Position numbers and translations under genes: made by a program. This document shows, piece after piece, positions 21,330 to 31,504 of a DNA stretch of 64,000 bases. The stretch lies in contig JBBHKE010000813.1 of assembly GCA_037447655.1 (NCBI GenBank), positions 124,001-188,000 on the forward strand, read 5' to 3'. The notes beneath the pieces were generated by a model. The model made no database searches. It was given only the letters and a program-made list of their open reading frames with translations, and had not been told where the DNA came from. This DNA comes from Zygnema cylindricum. Lineage: Eukaryota; Streptophyta; Zygnematophyceae; Zygnematales; Zygnemataceae. The stretch's first letter is position 1. Every line of letters begins with the position of its first letter.

Positions 21330-21330
<1 letters not shown>
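20533..21330 (-). other. Element 1 leader with degenerate GGCCAGATCT repeats
   Basis: Non-coding stretch before Gag. On the plus strand the motif GCCAGATCTA and variants recur about five times (near 20811, 20893, 20928, 20970 and 21013), roughly 35-80 bp apart, often preceded by 'agggcca'. This may be a repeated leader or packaging region. Confidence 0.45.
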
Positions 21331-21332
<2 letters not shown>

Positions 21333-21393
<61 letters not shown>

Positions 21394-21409
21394 TATATAT
21401 ATATATATT
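21333..21409. repeat. (TA)n microsatellite
   Basis: About 75 bp of alternating AT with one interruption ('agat'), followed by T-runs. It lies in the leader of Gypsy element 1. Confidence 0.97.
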
Positions 21410-21774
21410 TTTTTTTGTTTAGAGGTTTTTTTTTTTTTTTAGTTTTAATGTTTTAAGTTTGCTAGATGTTCTGAGTGAGTTAATCCGGTAGGAAGAAAGA
21501 AGATAAAACTATACCGGACAATTCAGCAATCTCAGACCCAACAATCTCAACAATAACCGAACAATAAATGGAATGAAACAAGCAGGTATTATAAAATACC
21601 AACAATTTAACCATAAACTGAACGGAAAAACGATTAAACCAGCAATAAAGAAAATTGAAAAGAAATAAGCAAATTGGAAAAGCAACAAATTGAAGAAACA
21701 ACAAATTGCAGAAACAGCAAATTAAAGGAACAACAATCGGAAGAAAAAGAAATTTCAAATTTTAACACGGGAAT
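21410..21774. other. AT-rich end of element 1, no gene
   Basis: A-rich and 'aacaattgaagaa'-type low-complexity sequence. It ends with CAAATTTTAACACGGGAAT (21756-21774), an exact inverted copy of 22231-22249. I see no tRNA-complementary primer-binding site here. Confidence 0.5.
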
Positions 21775-22727
21775 ATTTGCGACAGTAGCCACTAGGCCCT
21801 GAAGTCTTTGATATTCCCTACAGGAGTCCAACTGGTCAGCCGATAACCCTCCTCCAACCAGACGAAGAAACCGAGATAGCCGGCGTTCCCAAAGATCAGG
21901 CTAAAAGGAGAGCTCAACCGCACAATCAGCACTTTGAAAACAAGAAAATACTAAATCCACATAACACAATGAATACACCGCAACCAGTAGACAATAGTCT
22001 GGAGGGAAACCTTGCAGGCTAGCTTGCGCCAGTAGATTTAGGTAAGGACTTGATTACAAGAGAAAGTGAGAAAGCTCAGAGACAGATACTAGCATAAGCT
22101 ATGGTCCAGAGAAAAAACCCTAACTCAAAAATTGGTATGCGATGAATAATCAGGCCGAAACCCTAATCCCCACAAGTTCGACAAATCTCGAGAATAAGCT
22201 GGTCAGAAAGCGACAACTTTACAATGTTGGATTCCCGTGTTAAAATTTGCAATTTGTCCTATCGTGCCATTTGGCCTTTGTGCTATGCTTTGTGCTATGC
22301 TTTGTGCTAACCGTACAGCTACACTAATTTCTATGTGTCTCTGAGCGTGCAGGTTTCTATGCTCAAACGCTGCCAGTTCTAGAGACGGCCGCTGCGTGGC
22401 CGCCTCGGGATGCCTTACATCTACACCTCGAGGATAAAAACCCTCCCTACGCTAAGCAAAAATAAATGCATGAACCTCCGAGGGTCCATGACTTTGACAT
22501 TTGTCACGTTCGGAGCCGTTGAGTTTCGAACATCCTATGCCGTACCACAACCAAATTCCATGTGGGTTCCGTATAGCTTTCACTCCGTACCGTACATGAT
22601 TACATAATCAAGTTTCTATCCTGCCCGTACTTTAGGCTGTATGCTACCGTACAGACCTGTTACGTCACAAAGACACAATTAGTATAAGTTGGATCAATAA
22701 TACCCGCCGACGTCTTACGGCATGACA
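21775..22727 (-). repeat. Right part of the LTR-type segment split by element 1
   Basis: Matches 10073-11012 and ends in GCATGACA at 22727. The Copia RT gene of copy X is cut at exactly this base, so the segment inserted into X. Confidence 0.75.
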
Positions 22728-24129
22728 TCAATCCTCCTTCTACACTCCCATAACTAACTTTTTTCAAGTCCATGGGAGTGGTACAACTGATAGTATTTTC
22801 CATCTGGAATTTCTCAAGCATATTACCTATTGCTTCTTTCTGAGTAAGTCTGATAATCTTCTTCCCCCTATCTCTCTCCATTTGAATCCCCAAAATATAT
22901 TTTGCCTCCCCTAAATCCTTCATATCAAATCTACTTCTAAGATCTGTTTTTAACTTATTGATATTTTCCAAGGATTTACTCAACACAAATAGATCATCCA
23001 CATAAATTGCAAAAAAAATGACACCATTCTCATCTTCAAACATATAGATAGAATGGTCAGAGCTGATACGGATATATCCCAGACAAGTAAGAAACTCATC
23101 TAGTTTCTTATTCCACTGTCGGGGAGCCTGCTTTAGTCCATAAAAGAACTTTATGAGCCTGCAGACTTTGCTCTCTTCTCCTTCTTCCACGAACCCCTCG
23201 GGTTGTCTCATGAAAATTTCTTCCTCTAACTTACCATTGAGGATAGCAGTCTTAATGTCCATCTGATGTATCTCCATGTCTTCCGCTGCTGCCAAACTGA
23301 GGAGAATCCTTACTGATGGGAACCGAACAACTGGAGCAAAGGTCTCCTCATAGTCAATCACCTCTTTTTGGGTGAACCCTTTTGCTACCAATCGAGCCTA
23401 ATATCTTTCAATGGTATTATCTAGGTTCAGTTTTAGTTTAAATACCAATTTACACCCAATAGGTTTTCTGTCTGGAGGACAATCTGCTAGTTCCCAAGTA
23501 TTTGCTTCCATGATAGAAGCCAACTCATCATTTATAGCTCTAATCCATCTTTCTTTCTCTAGACTATTCACTGCCTCCGAGTAAGACTGAGGCTCATCAG
23601 GGTGAGATAGCTTAGTTACCTTATGAGCGGCTTGTTTTTCTTGGAATCTTTTGCTGCTCCTCCTTCCTCCCTCAAACTCCGAAGAAAGAATGGATGAAAG
23701 TCTTGGATTTCTTCTCACTGTCTCATCGGCTCCCCTGTCCATGGAAACCGGTTCTTGTCCCGCTTCTTCTATCTCCTCGAAGTCCATAGGAGTATGTAAG
23801 GTTTCCGGTGAGTCTCCTGTATCTTGGATCTCCCCTGAATATGTAATCATGGTTTCACCCATGTCCTTTTCGGGAACGACCGAGTTCTCCTCACTTTCGG
23901 ACTCAAATTTGATCCTTATCTTATTTGTATATATGAAGGGGTCAAATGACTTCCTTTCATCCATGACAACTAAGTGTTTGACCAGAATGATATCTTTCTT
24001 TGCTAAGTCATAGACTCTATATCCCTTAACATCCTCATCATATCCCACAAAGTATCCAGGTTTTCCCTTAGCATCTAGTTTCCAGTTTTTCCTATAAGGT
24101 GTGAGATATTTGGTTTCCTTCCAACCCAT
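22728..24129 (-). pseudogene. Copia X reverse transcriptase and integrase-RT linker
   Basis: Two collinear frames. 23398-24129 holds the integrase C-terminal region (PGYFVGYDEDVKGYRVYD), an acidic linker and the start of RT (GCKLVFKLKLN), ending at a stop. 22728-23391 continues with VAKGFTQKEVIDYEETFAPV, LKQAPRQWNKKLDEFL, AIYVDDLFVLS (intact YVDD) and KYILGIQMERDRG. The RT is cut at 22727 by the LTR-type segment, so RNase H is missing. Only one nonsense codon interrupts the RT. Confidence 0.92.
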
Positions 24130-24602
24130 CTCTCATAAGGTGTCACTCCCTTTACAGCTGAGGTAAGGACTCTATTCTTAATGTAGTTGGCACAGTTCAT
24201 TGCTTCTGCCCAAAATCTCTTTCCTATTTTCTTGTCTGCCAACATACTGCGTACACTATCTCCTAGTGTTCGATTCAACCTCTTAGCCACCCAATTTTGT
24301 TCCGGGTTATATGGTACAGTTTTCTGGTGATGCACTCCCTCATCTCTCAGATATTCCTCAAACTCGTTAGAGGTATATTCCCCCCCATTATCAATCCTAA
24401 TCCTCTTAATGGGGGTTTCATGCAACTTCTCACTCCAAACTTTATATTCTTTGAAGTAAGTTGATGCTTCAGACTTTGTTTTCAGAAAGTAGACTCTAAA
24501 GTATCTAGACCAGTCATCTGTTATTGTAATCATAAACCTCTTTCCTCCAATCGAAAGTACTTTTGCAGGTCCCCAAATATCTTTGTGGACCAAATCTAAC
24601 AT
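24130..24602 (-). pseudogene. Copia X integrase core
   Basis: The frame begins in LDLVHKDIWGPAKV (first catalytic Asp) and includes ITDDWSRYFRVYFL and RIRIDNGGEYTSNEFEEYL (second Asp). The third residue is lost: YNPEQNWVAKRLNRT has Lys where Glu is expected. A frameshift near 24120 joins it to the downstream frame starting GWKETKYLTPYRK. Confidence 0.9.
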
Positions 24603-24671
24603 TTTCTCACCTCTATATGTGGCGGCTTTGGGAAAGGGAAGTCTGTGAGCCTTACCTTGAGCACAACCACT

Positions 24672-25515
24672 TCAATCATCCATCATTTTATTATCCCCGA
24701 ATTGAATGCCATCTACTACCCCAAGTTTTTTCATTTCCCTTAACCTATCAAAATGCACATGCCCTAACCGCTTATGCCAAATCATCGTCTTAGGAACACC
24801 AACATAGTAAGCATTATTCTTTTCATTACTCAGGTTAAGCCTAAACATTCCTTGGCTACCCTTATCTGCTGTGAAGTAAACTTCATCCCCATACTTAGCT
24901 GTAAAGACTCCCTTTCTAGTGAAGGTATCAAACTCTTTGTCATCTAACACAGACGTAGAGACAAGATTTTTACTCAGCTGAGGAATGTAAAGTACATCTG
25001 AGAATGTAAGTATAGAAGTCTTACCCTCCACTAAGACTTTCACATCTACTGCTCCCACTAGATCTTTAGTAACCACTCTCCCATCCCCATACTCTATCTC
25101 TACAGTAGGAATCTTTCTTAACTTAGTGAAGAGTTCTTTATCACGACACATATGCATAGATGCACCTGAGTCGATGATCCATCCTTCCTGAGGAGCTTCT
25201 CCGATTGCTCGAAGGGCACACTTCTGCCTCCGAGGAATCTCCTTCTCATCCGGACTCTCGTCAAGAAGAAGCTCCCCATCCTCCTCAGAGGACTCATCCT
25301 CGGTTTCTCCTGACACTTTTGTAACCACAAGTGCCTTTTTCTTCCCTCTGGAAGAACCCCCTCCACGGTTCTCTTGGAGCCTCAGCTGTGATAGCTTGAC
25401 ACAATCTGCGATAAAGTGTCCCGACTTTTTGCAATAATGACAAAGACCCTTTGGGGGGCTTTGTCCCCCAAAATGATATTTTTCCCCTCTATAAGGTTTC
25501 TTCGGGTCGTTCCCC
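24672..25515 (-). pseudogene. Copia X zinc knuckle, protease and GAG-pre-integrase domain
   Basis: Minus strand: zinc knuckle CHYCKKSGHFIADC (about 25400-25450), then GWIIDSGASMHMC (protease, intact DSG), LYIPQLSKNLVSTS, and the pre-integrase domain MIWHKRLGHVHFDRLREMKKLG. The 218-codon frame 24672-25328 ends at a stop just before SGCAQGKAHRLPFPKAA, the CxxC side of the zinc-binding region. Confidence 0.9.
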
Positions 25516-26282
25516 CATCAGTCCCCTCCTGCTGCTAGAGCTTGAATGCTCTTTCCTCCTCTCCTAATCTCCATTGTGTTTTCCTGCACAAGTATCATCC
25601 TGACTACTGTGTTCCATTTCCATGAACTATCAGGCATTCCTTGTACTCGGTACACTATGTTTTCGAACTCATCTGGTAATTTCATGATAAGGGTGTTAAC
25701 TTTCATTTTCATTGTACTTGTCCACCCGGCACTTTCCATTTCCATATACAAACAAGAACGATCATTACAGTAATCTAACATCTTTCCTCCTTTGTAAGTG
25801 TAACTCACTAGCTTTTGCTCAGCCAACTCGAGCTCTTGAATAGTTATAGCTTTATAAATCTCCACCAACTCTTCCACAACTCCTCGACCTTGTATATGTG
25901 AAGATGAGGAGTGGCCAAACCTTGAGTGAGGTGCCTCAGAATGAAGTTCTTAGCAGCCATGTTTACATCCTCCCACATTTGAGTATCGTTCTCCACGGTC
26001 TTCACGGTCGCCGCTCCCGATACTGTGGCAATAGGAGTGAAGGGTGTCTCCTTCCCTTTCCTCTTTTCGGACACACTGTTGTCCCCATCATCTGCCTCCT
26101 CCGCTGAGGCAACCGTTGTTGCAGGAAACCTTACTCCCCCAAATCCTGGTGGAGTTCTCGAAGGTGGACGTTTCACTTGTCCACTGACGATACCCCAGTA
26201 TCGTTTTTCACACAAAGCTCCCATCATCATGGCTTCCCAATAGATGAACCCAGATCCATTGAAGGTGGGCACCCTAGAGGGT
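25516..26282 (-). pseudogene. Copia X Gag
   Basis: Gag frames at 25844-26368 and 25518-25877. The N-terminus reads LPSRVPTFNGSGFIYWEAM (Copia Gag 'NGxxFxxW' region) and WGIVSGQVKRPPSRTP; the second frame carries YKGGKMLDYCND and LPDEFENIVYRVQ. A frameshift near 25870 separates them. The upstream reading frame runs back into the LTR, as in other copies. The expected primer-binding site is deleted here. Confidence 0.88.
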
Positions 26283-27328
26283 AAAATTTTGAGACCTCCA
26301 TAGGTCCTTAGAGTGGACAGCTTCCAAGAAGCCTCTAGGATAATCCTGACCCCTTTGTGTTTAAGCAAAAAAAACTGTCACCTTGGCATAGAAATACTCT
26401 GACCACCTTCACCCCTGTGAAGGCAAGACTCCCCTGAGTCGATAGCAAAAAGAATCTTTGAATTTGCTCCCTTGAGCAGTAAGTTATGGAGGGTCAAAGT
26501 TGACCTTTTGTACAGAAGCTCTGTGGGAGAGAGGGTCTTATCTTCTAATTTTTCTAAGTCCTATCTCTCTCACAGACTCTATCTACTGATGTACAAACCA
26601 ATCAGATTACAGTTCCGTACGCAAAAGTACAGCTGCCGGTGTCCTTTATGTACAGACATTGTACGACATGGCCTAAATGTCCACACGTGGAATATCCGGA
26701 TTCGCTCCTTTAATCCTCGAAGATGCCGCGCTCCAATGTAACATCGCCACGTGTCATCCGATGTGGCGATGCCCACAAACCGCGGAATTCTTCTTCCGCG
26801 ATCTCGGCGCTAATTCTGGGCGTCCAATTAAACTCGCATTTGATCGTAGCCGTAATAAATACATGCGCGGTATTTGTTTCGCTTACGAAATCAATGCGCG
26901 GTATTGATTTCTTATTCGTACCGCAATTCGTACTTTTACACTACCATATCTATGTATCTCGTTAACAGTTATAGTTAAATGATTTATCCTACGTGTACAT
27001 GTTTAAATCATTATCGTACTATATACTATGTAAGACTACTTCTAGACTTAACGGCTAAGGCTACCGGCTATCTACTCTATGACGGCCGGCAGGTATCAGG
27101 ATCAAATCCTGTCGCCGTCACATACCTTTTAGTAATTAATCCCTTGACTAATAAAAGTTTCCCGTAAACCTGAGGATAGCCTAGGTAGCCATGGCTCTAG
27201 CTTCCTCTCCAATTTCTCAGTGACTGCGACAAGTTTGAGAGTTGGAGAGAGAAGTTAGAGGTACACTGCCTCTGCTTCTTTATTTATATTCAGACCTAGA
27301 AAATACTTAAAAACCATTAATTTCTACA
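26283..27328 (-). repeat. Copia LTR shared by copies X and Y
   Basis: Minus-strand LTR starting TGTAGAAATT at 27328 and ending near TTTTA at 26283. It lies right after a polypurine tract (CCCCTTATTTTCTAG on plus, 27331-27345), so it is the 3' LTR of Y. Copy X's Gag begins just below it, so it is also the 5' LTR of X. It contains the GTAC-rich core near 26615-26670 and the antisense tRNA-like module at 27045-27130. Confidence 0.85.
27045..27130 (+). other. tRNA-like module with A-box, B-box and T4, antisense in LTR
   Basis: Plus strand: CTTAACGGCTAAGGC (D-arm/A-box like, similar to tRNA-Arg), then GGATCAAATCC (B-box like, 27099-27109) inside the hairpin CAGGAT/ATCCTG, an outer stem GACGGC (27081-27086)/GCCGTC (27114-27119), and TTTT at 27127-27130. 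It does not fold into a complete cloverleaf, since the acceptor stem is missing. Nine other LTRs in the window carry equivalent modules in the same antisense position. Confidence 0.65.
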
Positions 27329-27341
27329 CTCCCCTTATTTT

Positions 27342-28850
27342 CTAGTCAATCTCTAATTTCAGACCACACTTCACCTTGCAGAAAATTAGCTTAGGGGAAG
27401 GCACAGGTTTGGTCATCATATCTGCTACCATCTCACTATCTGGTCGGTACTCTAAACTTATTATTTTATTTTCTACTTTCTCTCTAACAAAGCTGAGTCT
27501 AATTTCCATATGTTTGGCTTTAAAATGATGTTTAGGATTGGCAGAAATAACAATTGCTGCCTGATTATCACAAAATATTTTCTGCACACCACTCTTAAGA
27601 TGACCAAGTTCACCTAGTAAAGACTTGACCCACATCAATTCTTTTACCGCAGAGCAAGAGGCCATATACTCAGCCTCCATGGTGGACTGAGCAATAACCT
27701 TTTGCTGTTTGCTACTCCAACAGCAAGCCCCATCACCCACATATAATACATATCCAGAAGTGCATCTCCTCATCGGAGCATCACCATAACTAGCATCACT
27801 CCAAGTAGTGATGTCAGTATTCTCCCCACCCAAATGCAACCATAGATCCCTAGTTTCTATCAAGTATCTAAGAACTCTCTTAGCTGCCTCCCAATCCCTC
27901 TTAGTGGGAGCATTTAGACTTCTACTTAGCACTCCTACAGCTGCAGCTAAATCCGACCGGGTACAATTCATAAAATAGATTAGACTTCCCACTACTTGCC
28001 TGTAAAGAATAGTCTGCATGAACTTCTGTTCTTCAGGAGATAATTCCTCGTCTAAGACTATGACTCCTTCTTCCTCACTCACCTCACTTCCCTTCTTCAA
28101 TTCCATTGGAGTTGTACAACTATTAGCTTTATCCATTTGAAATTTTTCAAGCATGTTCCCTATTGCTTCCTTTTGAGTCAATCTTATAATTTTTCTTTTT
28201 CGGTCTCTCTCTACTTGAATTCCCAAAACATATTTTGCTTCCCCCATATCCTTCATTTCAAATCTCCCCTTAAGATCGGTTTTCAGTTTATTAATTTTTT
28301 CCATTGATTTACTTAAAACAAGCAAATCATCAACATAAATTGCAATAAATATAAAACCTTCCTCATCTTCGAAAACATAGATTGAGTGATCTGAGCTGAT
28401 CCGGATATATTCTAGACCGGTAAGAAACTCATCAAGCTTCTTATTCCACTGTCGAGGCGCCTGTTTCAAACCATAAAGAGATTTAATCAGCCGGCATACC
28501 TTACTCTCCTCTCGTTCTTCCACAAACCATTCGGGTTCTCGCATGAAGATCTCCTCTTCCAATTCTCCATGCAAAAAGGATGTTTTGATGTCCATCTGGT
28601 GCACTTCCATGTCTTCCGCTGCTGTCAAGCTGAGAAGTATGCAAACGGAGGGAAATCTGACCACCGGGGCAAAGGTTTCCTCGTAGTCAATTCCCTCCTT
28701 TTGTGTAAATCCCTTTGCCACTAGTAGGGGCCTTGTAGCGCTCGATTGTGTTATCTGGGTTCAGTATTGATTTGAAAACCCACTTACAACCGATTGGTTT
28801 TCGGTTAGGTGGACAATCCACCAGCTCCCAAGAATCGACTGCCATAATTG
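27342..28850 (-). CDS. Copia Y reverse transcriptase and RNase H (5' truncated)
   Basis: The best preserved Copia frame: 459 codons open from 28721 to 27342, with homology to about 28850. RT marks are VAKGFTQKEGIDYEETFAPV (start), KQAPRQWNKKLDEFL, AIYVDDLLVLS (intact YVDD) and YVLGIQVERD. RNase H marks are TTWSDASYGD (Asp), STMEAEYMASCSA (Glu), FCDNQAAIVIS (Asp) and the end region MVADMMTKPVPSPKL. All catalytic residues are present. Gag, protease and integrase are missing because the copy starts at the centre of an inverted repeat with Y' (28860 on). A polypurine tract and LTR follow. Confidence 0.93.
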
Positions 28851-28859
28851 AGTCTTAAG

Positions 28860-30447
28860 AAGAGGCGATAACTTGTACAGAAACGAACCGGTGGAAGACA
28901 GCCATCAATGAGGAGATGGCCTCAATTATGGCAGCCGATACTTAGGAGCTAGTGGATTGTCCATCTAACCGAAAACCAATGGGTTGTAAGTGGGTTTTCA
29001 AATTAAAACTGAACCCGAATAACACCATTGAGCGTTTCAAAGCCCGATTAGTGGCAAAAGGATTTACACACAAAGAAGGAAATCGATTACGAGGAAGCCT
29101 TTGCCGCGGTCGTCAGATTTCCCTCCGTCTGTATATTCTCAGTCTGGCAGAAGTGGAAGATATTGAGGTGCACCAGATGGACATCAAGAAAACCTTTTTG
29201 CATTGAGAATTGGAAGAGGAGATCTTCATGCGACAACCCGAAGGATTTGTGGAGGAAGGAGAGGAGAGTAAGGTATGCCGGCTAATTAAATCCCTTTACG
29301 GTTTGAAACAGGCGCGTGGACAATGGAAGAAGAAACTTGATGAGTTTGTTACCGGTCTAGGATATATTTAGATCAGCTCAGATCACTCAATCTATGTTTT
29401 TGAAGATGAGAATGGTGTTACATTTATTGCAATTTATGTTGATGATTTGCTTGTTTTAAATAAATCAATGGAAAAAATTAATAAACTGAAAAGTGATCTT
29501 AAAGGGAGATTTGAAATGAAGGATATGGGGGAGGTAAAATATATTTTGGGAATTCAAGTAGAAAAAGACCGAGAAAGAAAGATTATAAGACTGACTCAAA
29601 AGGAAGCAATAGGGAACATGTTGGAAAATTTTCAGATGGATAAAGCTAATAGTTGTACAACTCCAATAGAGTTAAAGAAAGGAAGTGAGGGGAATGAGGA
29701 TGAACGAGTCATAGTCTTAGACGAGGAATTAAGTCATGAAGAACAGAAGTTCATGTAGACTATTCTTTACAGGCAAGTAGTGGGAAGCCTAAATTATTTT
29801 ATGAAATTTACCTGGCCGGATTTAGTTGCAGCTGTAGGAGTGCTGAGTAGAAGTCTAAATGCTCCCACTAAAAAAGATTGGGAGGCAGCTAAGAGAGTCC
29901 ATAGATATTTGATAAGAATTAGGGATCTATGGTTGCATTTGGGTCGGGAGAATACTAACATCACTACTTGGAGTGATGCCAGTTATGGTGATGCTCCGAT
30001 GAGGAGATATACTTATGGATATGTATTATATGTGGGTGATGGGGCTTGCTGTTGGAGTAGCAAACACCAAAAGGTTATTGCTTAGTCAACCATGGAGGCT
30101 GGGTATATGGCCTTTTGCTCGGGTGTAAAAGAATTGATGTGTGTCAAGTCTTTGCTTGGAGAGCTTGGATACCTTAAGAGCACTGTGCATAATTTTTTTT
30201 TTGTGATAATCAGGCAGCAATCGCTATTTCTGCCAATCCTAAACATCATTTTAAAGCGAAACACATAGACACTAGACTCAACTTTGTTAGAGAGAAAGTA
30301 GAAAACAAAATAATCAGTTTGGATTACGGTCCAGATAGCAAGATGGTAGCAGATATGATGACCAAACCTGTGCCTTCCCCAAAGCTAATTTTCTGCAGGG
30401 AGATGTGTGGTCTGAAATTAAAGTTTGACTAGAAAATAAGGGGAGTG
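28860..30447 (+). pseudogene. Copia Y' reverse transcriptase and RNase H, inverted partner of Y
   Basis: Plus-strand copy of the same family, similar to Y throughout but with several stops (for example in 29203-29210, after EEQKFM at 29757, and at 30084). AIYVDDLLVLNK is kept (about 29430-29465), and RNase H keeps TTWSDASYGD. It starts with the same RT region as Y and runs the opposite way, then reaches the tract AAAATAAGGGGAG (30435-30447) and an LTR. No gag or integrase. Confidence 0.92.
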
Positions 30448-31504
30448 TAGAAATTGATGGTTCTTTTAGTATTTTCTAGGTCTAAAATGAAATGCAGAAA
30501 GAAGTAGAGGAAGTCTGCCTCTAACTTCTCTCTCCAACTCCCACACTTGTTGCAGTCACTGAGAAGTTAGACAGGAAGCTAGAGCCATGGCTACTTAGGC
30601 TATCCAGAGGTTCACGCGAAATAGATTAGTTGATTTACGGATAGGTAGTTTATTTACTAAAAGGGGAGATGTCGAATCTAGGATTTGATCCTGGTACCTA
30701 ACGTTCGATAAAGCCGTCGGTAGCCAGTAGACTTATCTATTAAGTCAAGGACTAAAGTTACATGCTATAGGGTTTATAAGTTATTTAAATGTTACCACGT
30801 AGGATAAGTCATTTAACGACAACTGTTTAGGGGATACATAGATTCAGTTATGTAAAAGTACGGATTATGGTACGGATAAGAAACTAGTATCGCATATTAG
30901 TTTCTTTAAACGAAATAAATACCGCGCAAGTATTTATGACGGTTACGATTGAAATTTGTATTCAATCGGATGGCCGGGAAGAATGTCGAGATCGCGAAGG
31001 AGAATCTCGACGATTTGTGGTCATCGCCACATCGGATGACACATGGCACAATAACATTGGATCGGGGCATCTCCAAGGATTACGGGACCGAATATGGATA
31101 TGACATGTGTCAATATTTAGGCCATGTCGTATAATATTTGTACAGAAAATACACCGGCAGTTGTACTTTTGTGTACGGTAGTGTAATATAAATGGTGCCG
31201 TACATCAGTAGATAGAGTTTTAGAGAGAGATAGGACTTAGAAAAATCTGGTAGATAGGACCCTCTCTCCCAGAGAGCTTCTGTAGAAAAGATCAACTTTG
31301 ACACTCCATAACTTATGCTCAATGGAGCAAATTCAGAGATTCTTTTTGCTATCGACTCAAGGTAGTCTAGCCTTCAAAGGGGTGAAAGTGGTTAAAGTTT
31401 TTGTTAGCCAGAGTGACATTTATTCTTTCTGAAACAGAAAGTGGTCAGGGTTTTCCTAGGGGCTTCTTGCAAGCTGTCCATTCTGAGGATCTATGGAGGT
31501 CTCA
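30448..31504 (+). repeat. Copia LTR (3' LTR of Y')
   Basis: Starts TGTAGAAATT directly after the polypurine tract and ends near GGTCTCA at about 31504. It contains the GTAC-rich core (31127-31215) and a minus-strand tRNA-like module (30670-30755) with TTTT on the minus strand. The 5' end of Gypsy element 2 follows. Confidence 0.85.

Larger units (their letters stand above)
13404..21770 (-). mobile_element. Ty3/Gypsy element 1 with DNMT and PHD finger
   Basis: Minus-strand order from 21770 down: leader, Gag, two zinc knuckles, aspartic protease, DNA cytosine methyltransferase, RT, RNase H, integrase with PHD finger, G14 tract. Length ~8.4 kb, or ~7.9 kb without the LTR fragment inserted at 14765-15190. 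Gag, RT and integrase carry frameshifts; protease, DNMT and integrase-PHD are long open frames. No LTR pair of its own is evident. Instead it sits inside a 1.18-kb LTR-type segment with GGAAT on both sides. It shares layout with element 2 (31505-58040) and the relic at 8255-9832. Confidence 0.88.

Noticed and set aside
21253-21456. Ile/Tyr-rich frame
   Set aside because: Translation of the (TA)n microsatellite.
27045-27130. A functional tRNA-Arg gene
   Set aside because: D-arm, T-arm-like hairpin and T-run are present, but acceptor pairing is missing and the same module recurs in ten LTRs, so it is part of the LTR.
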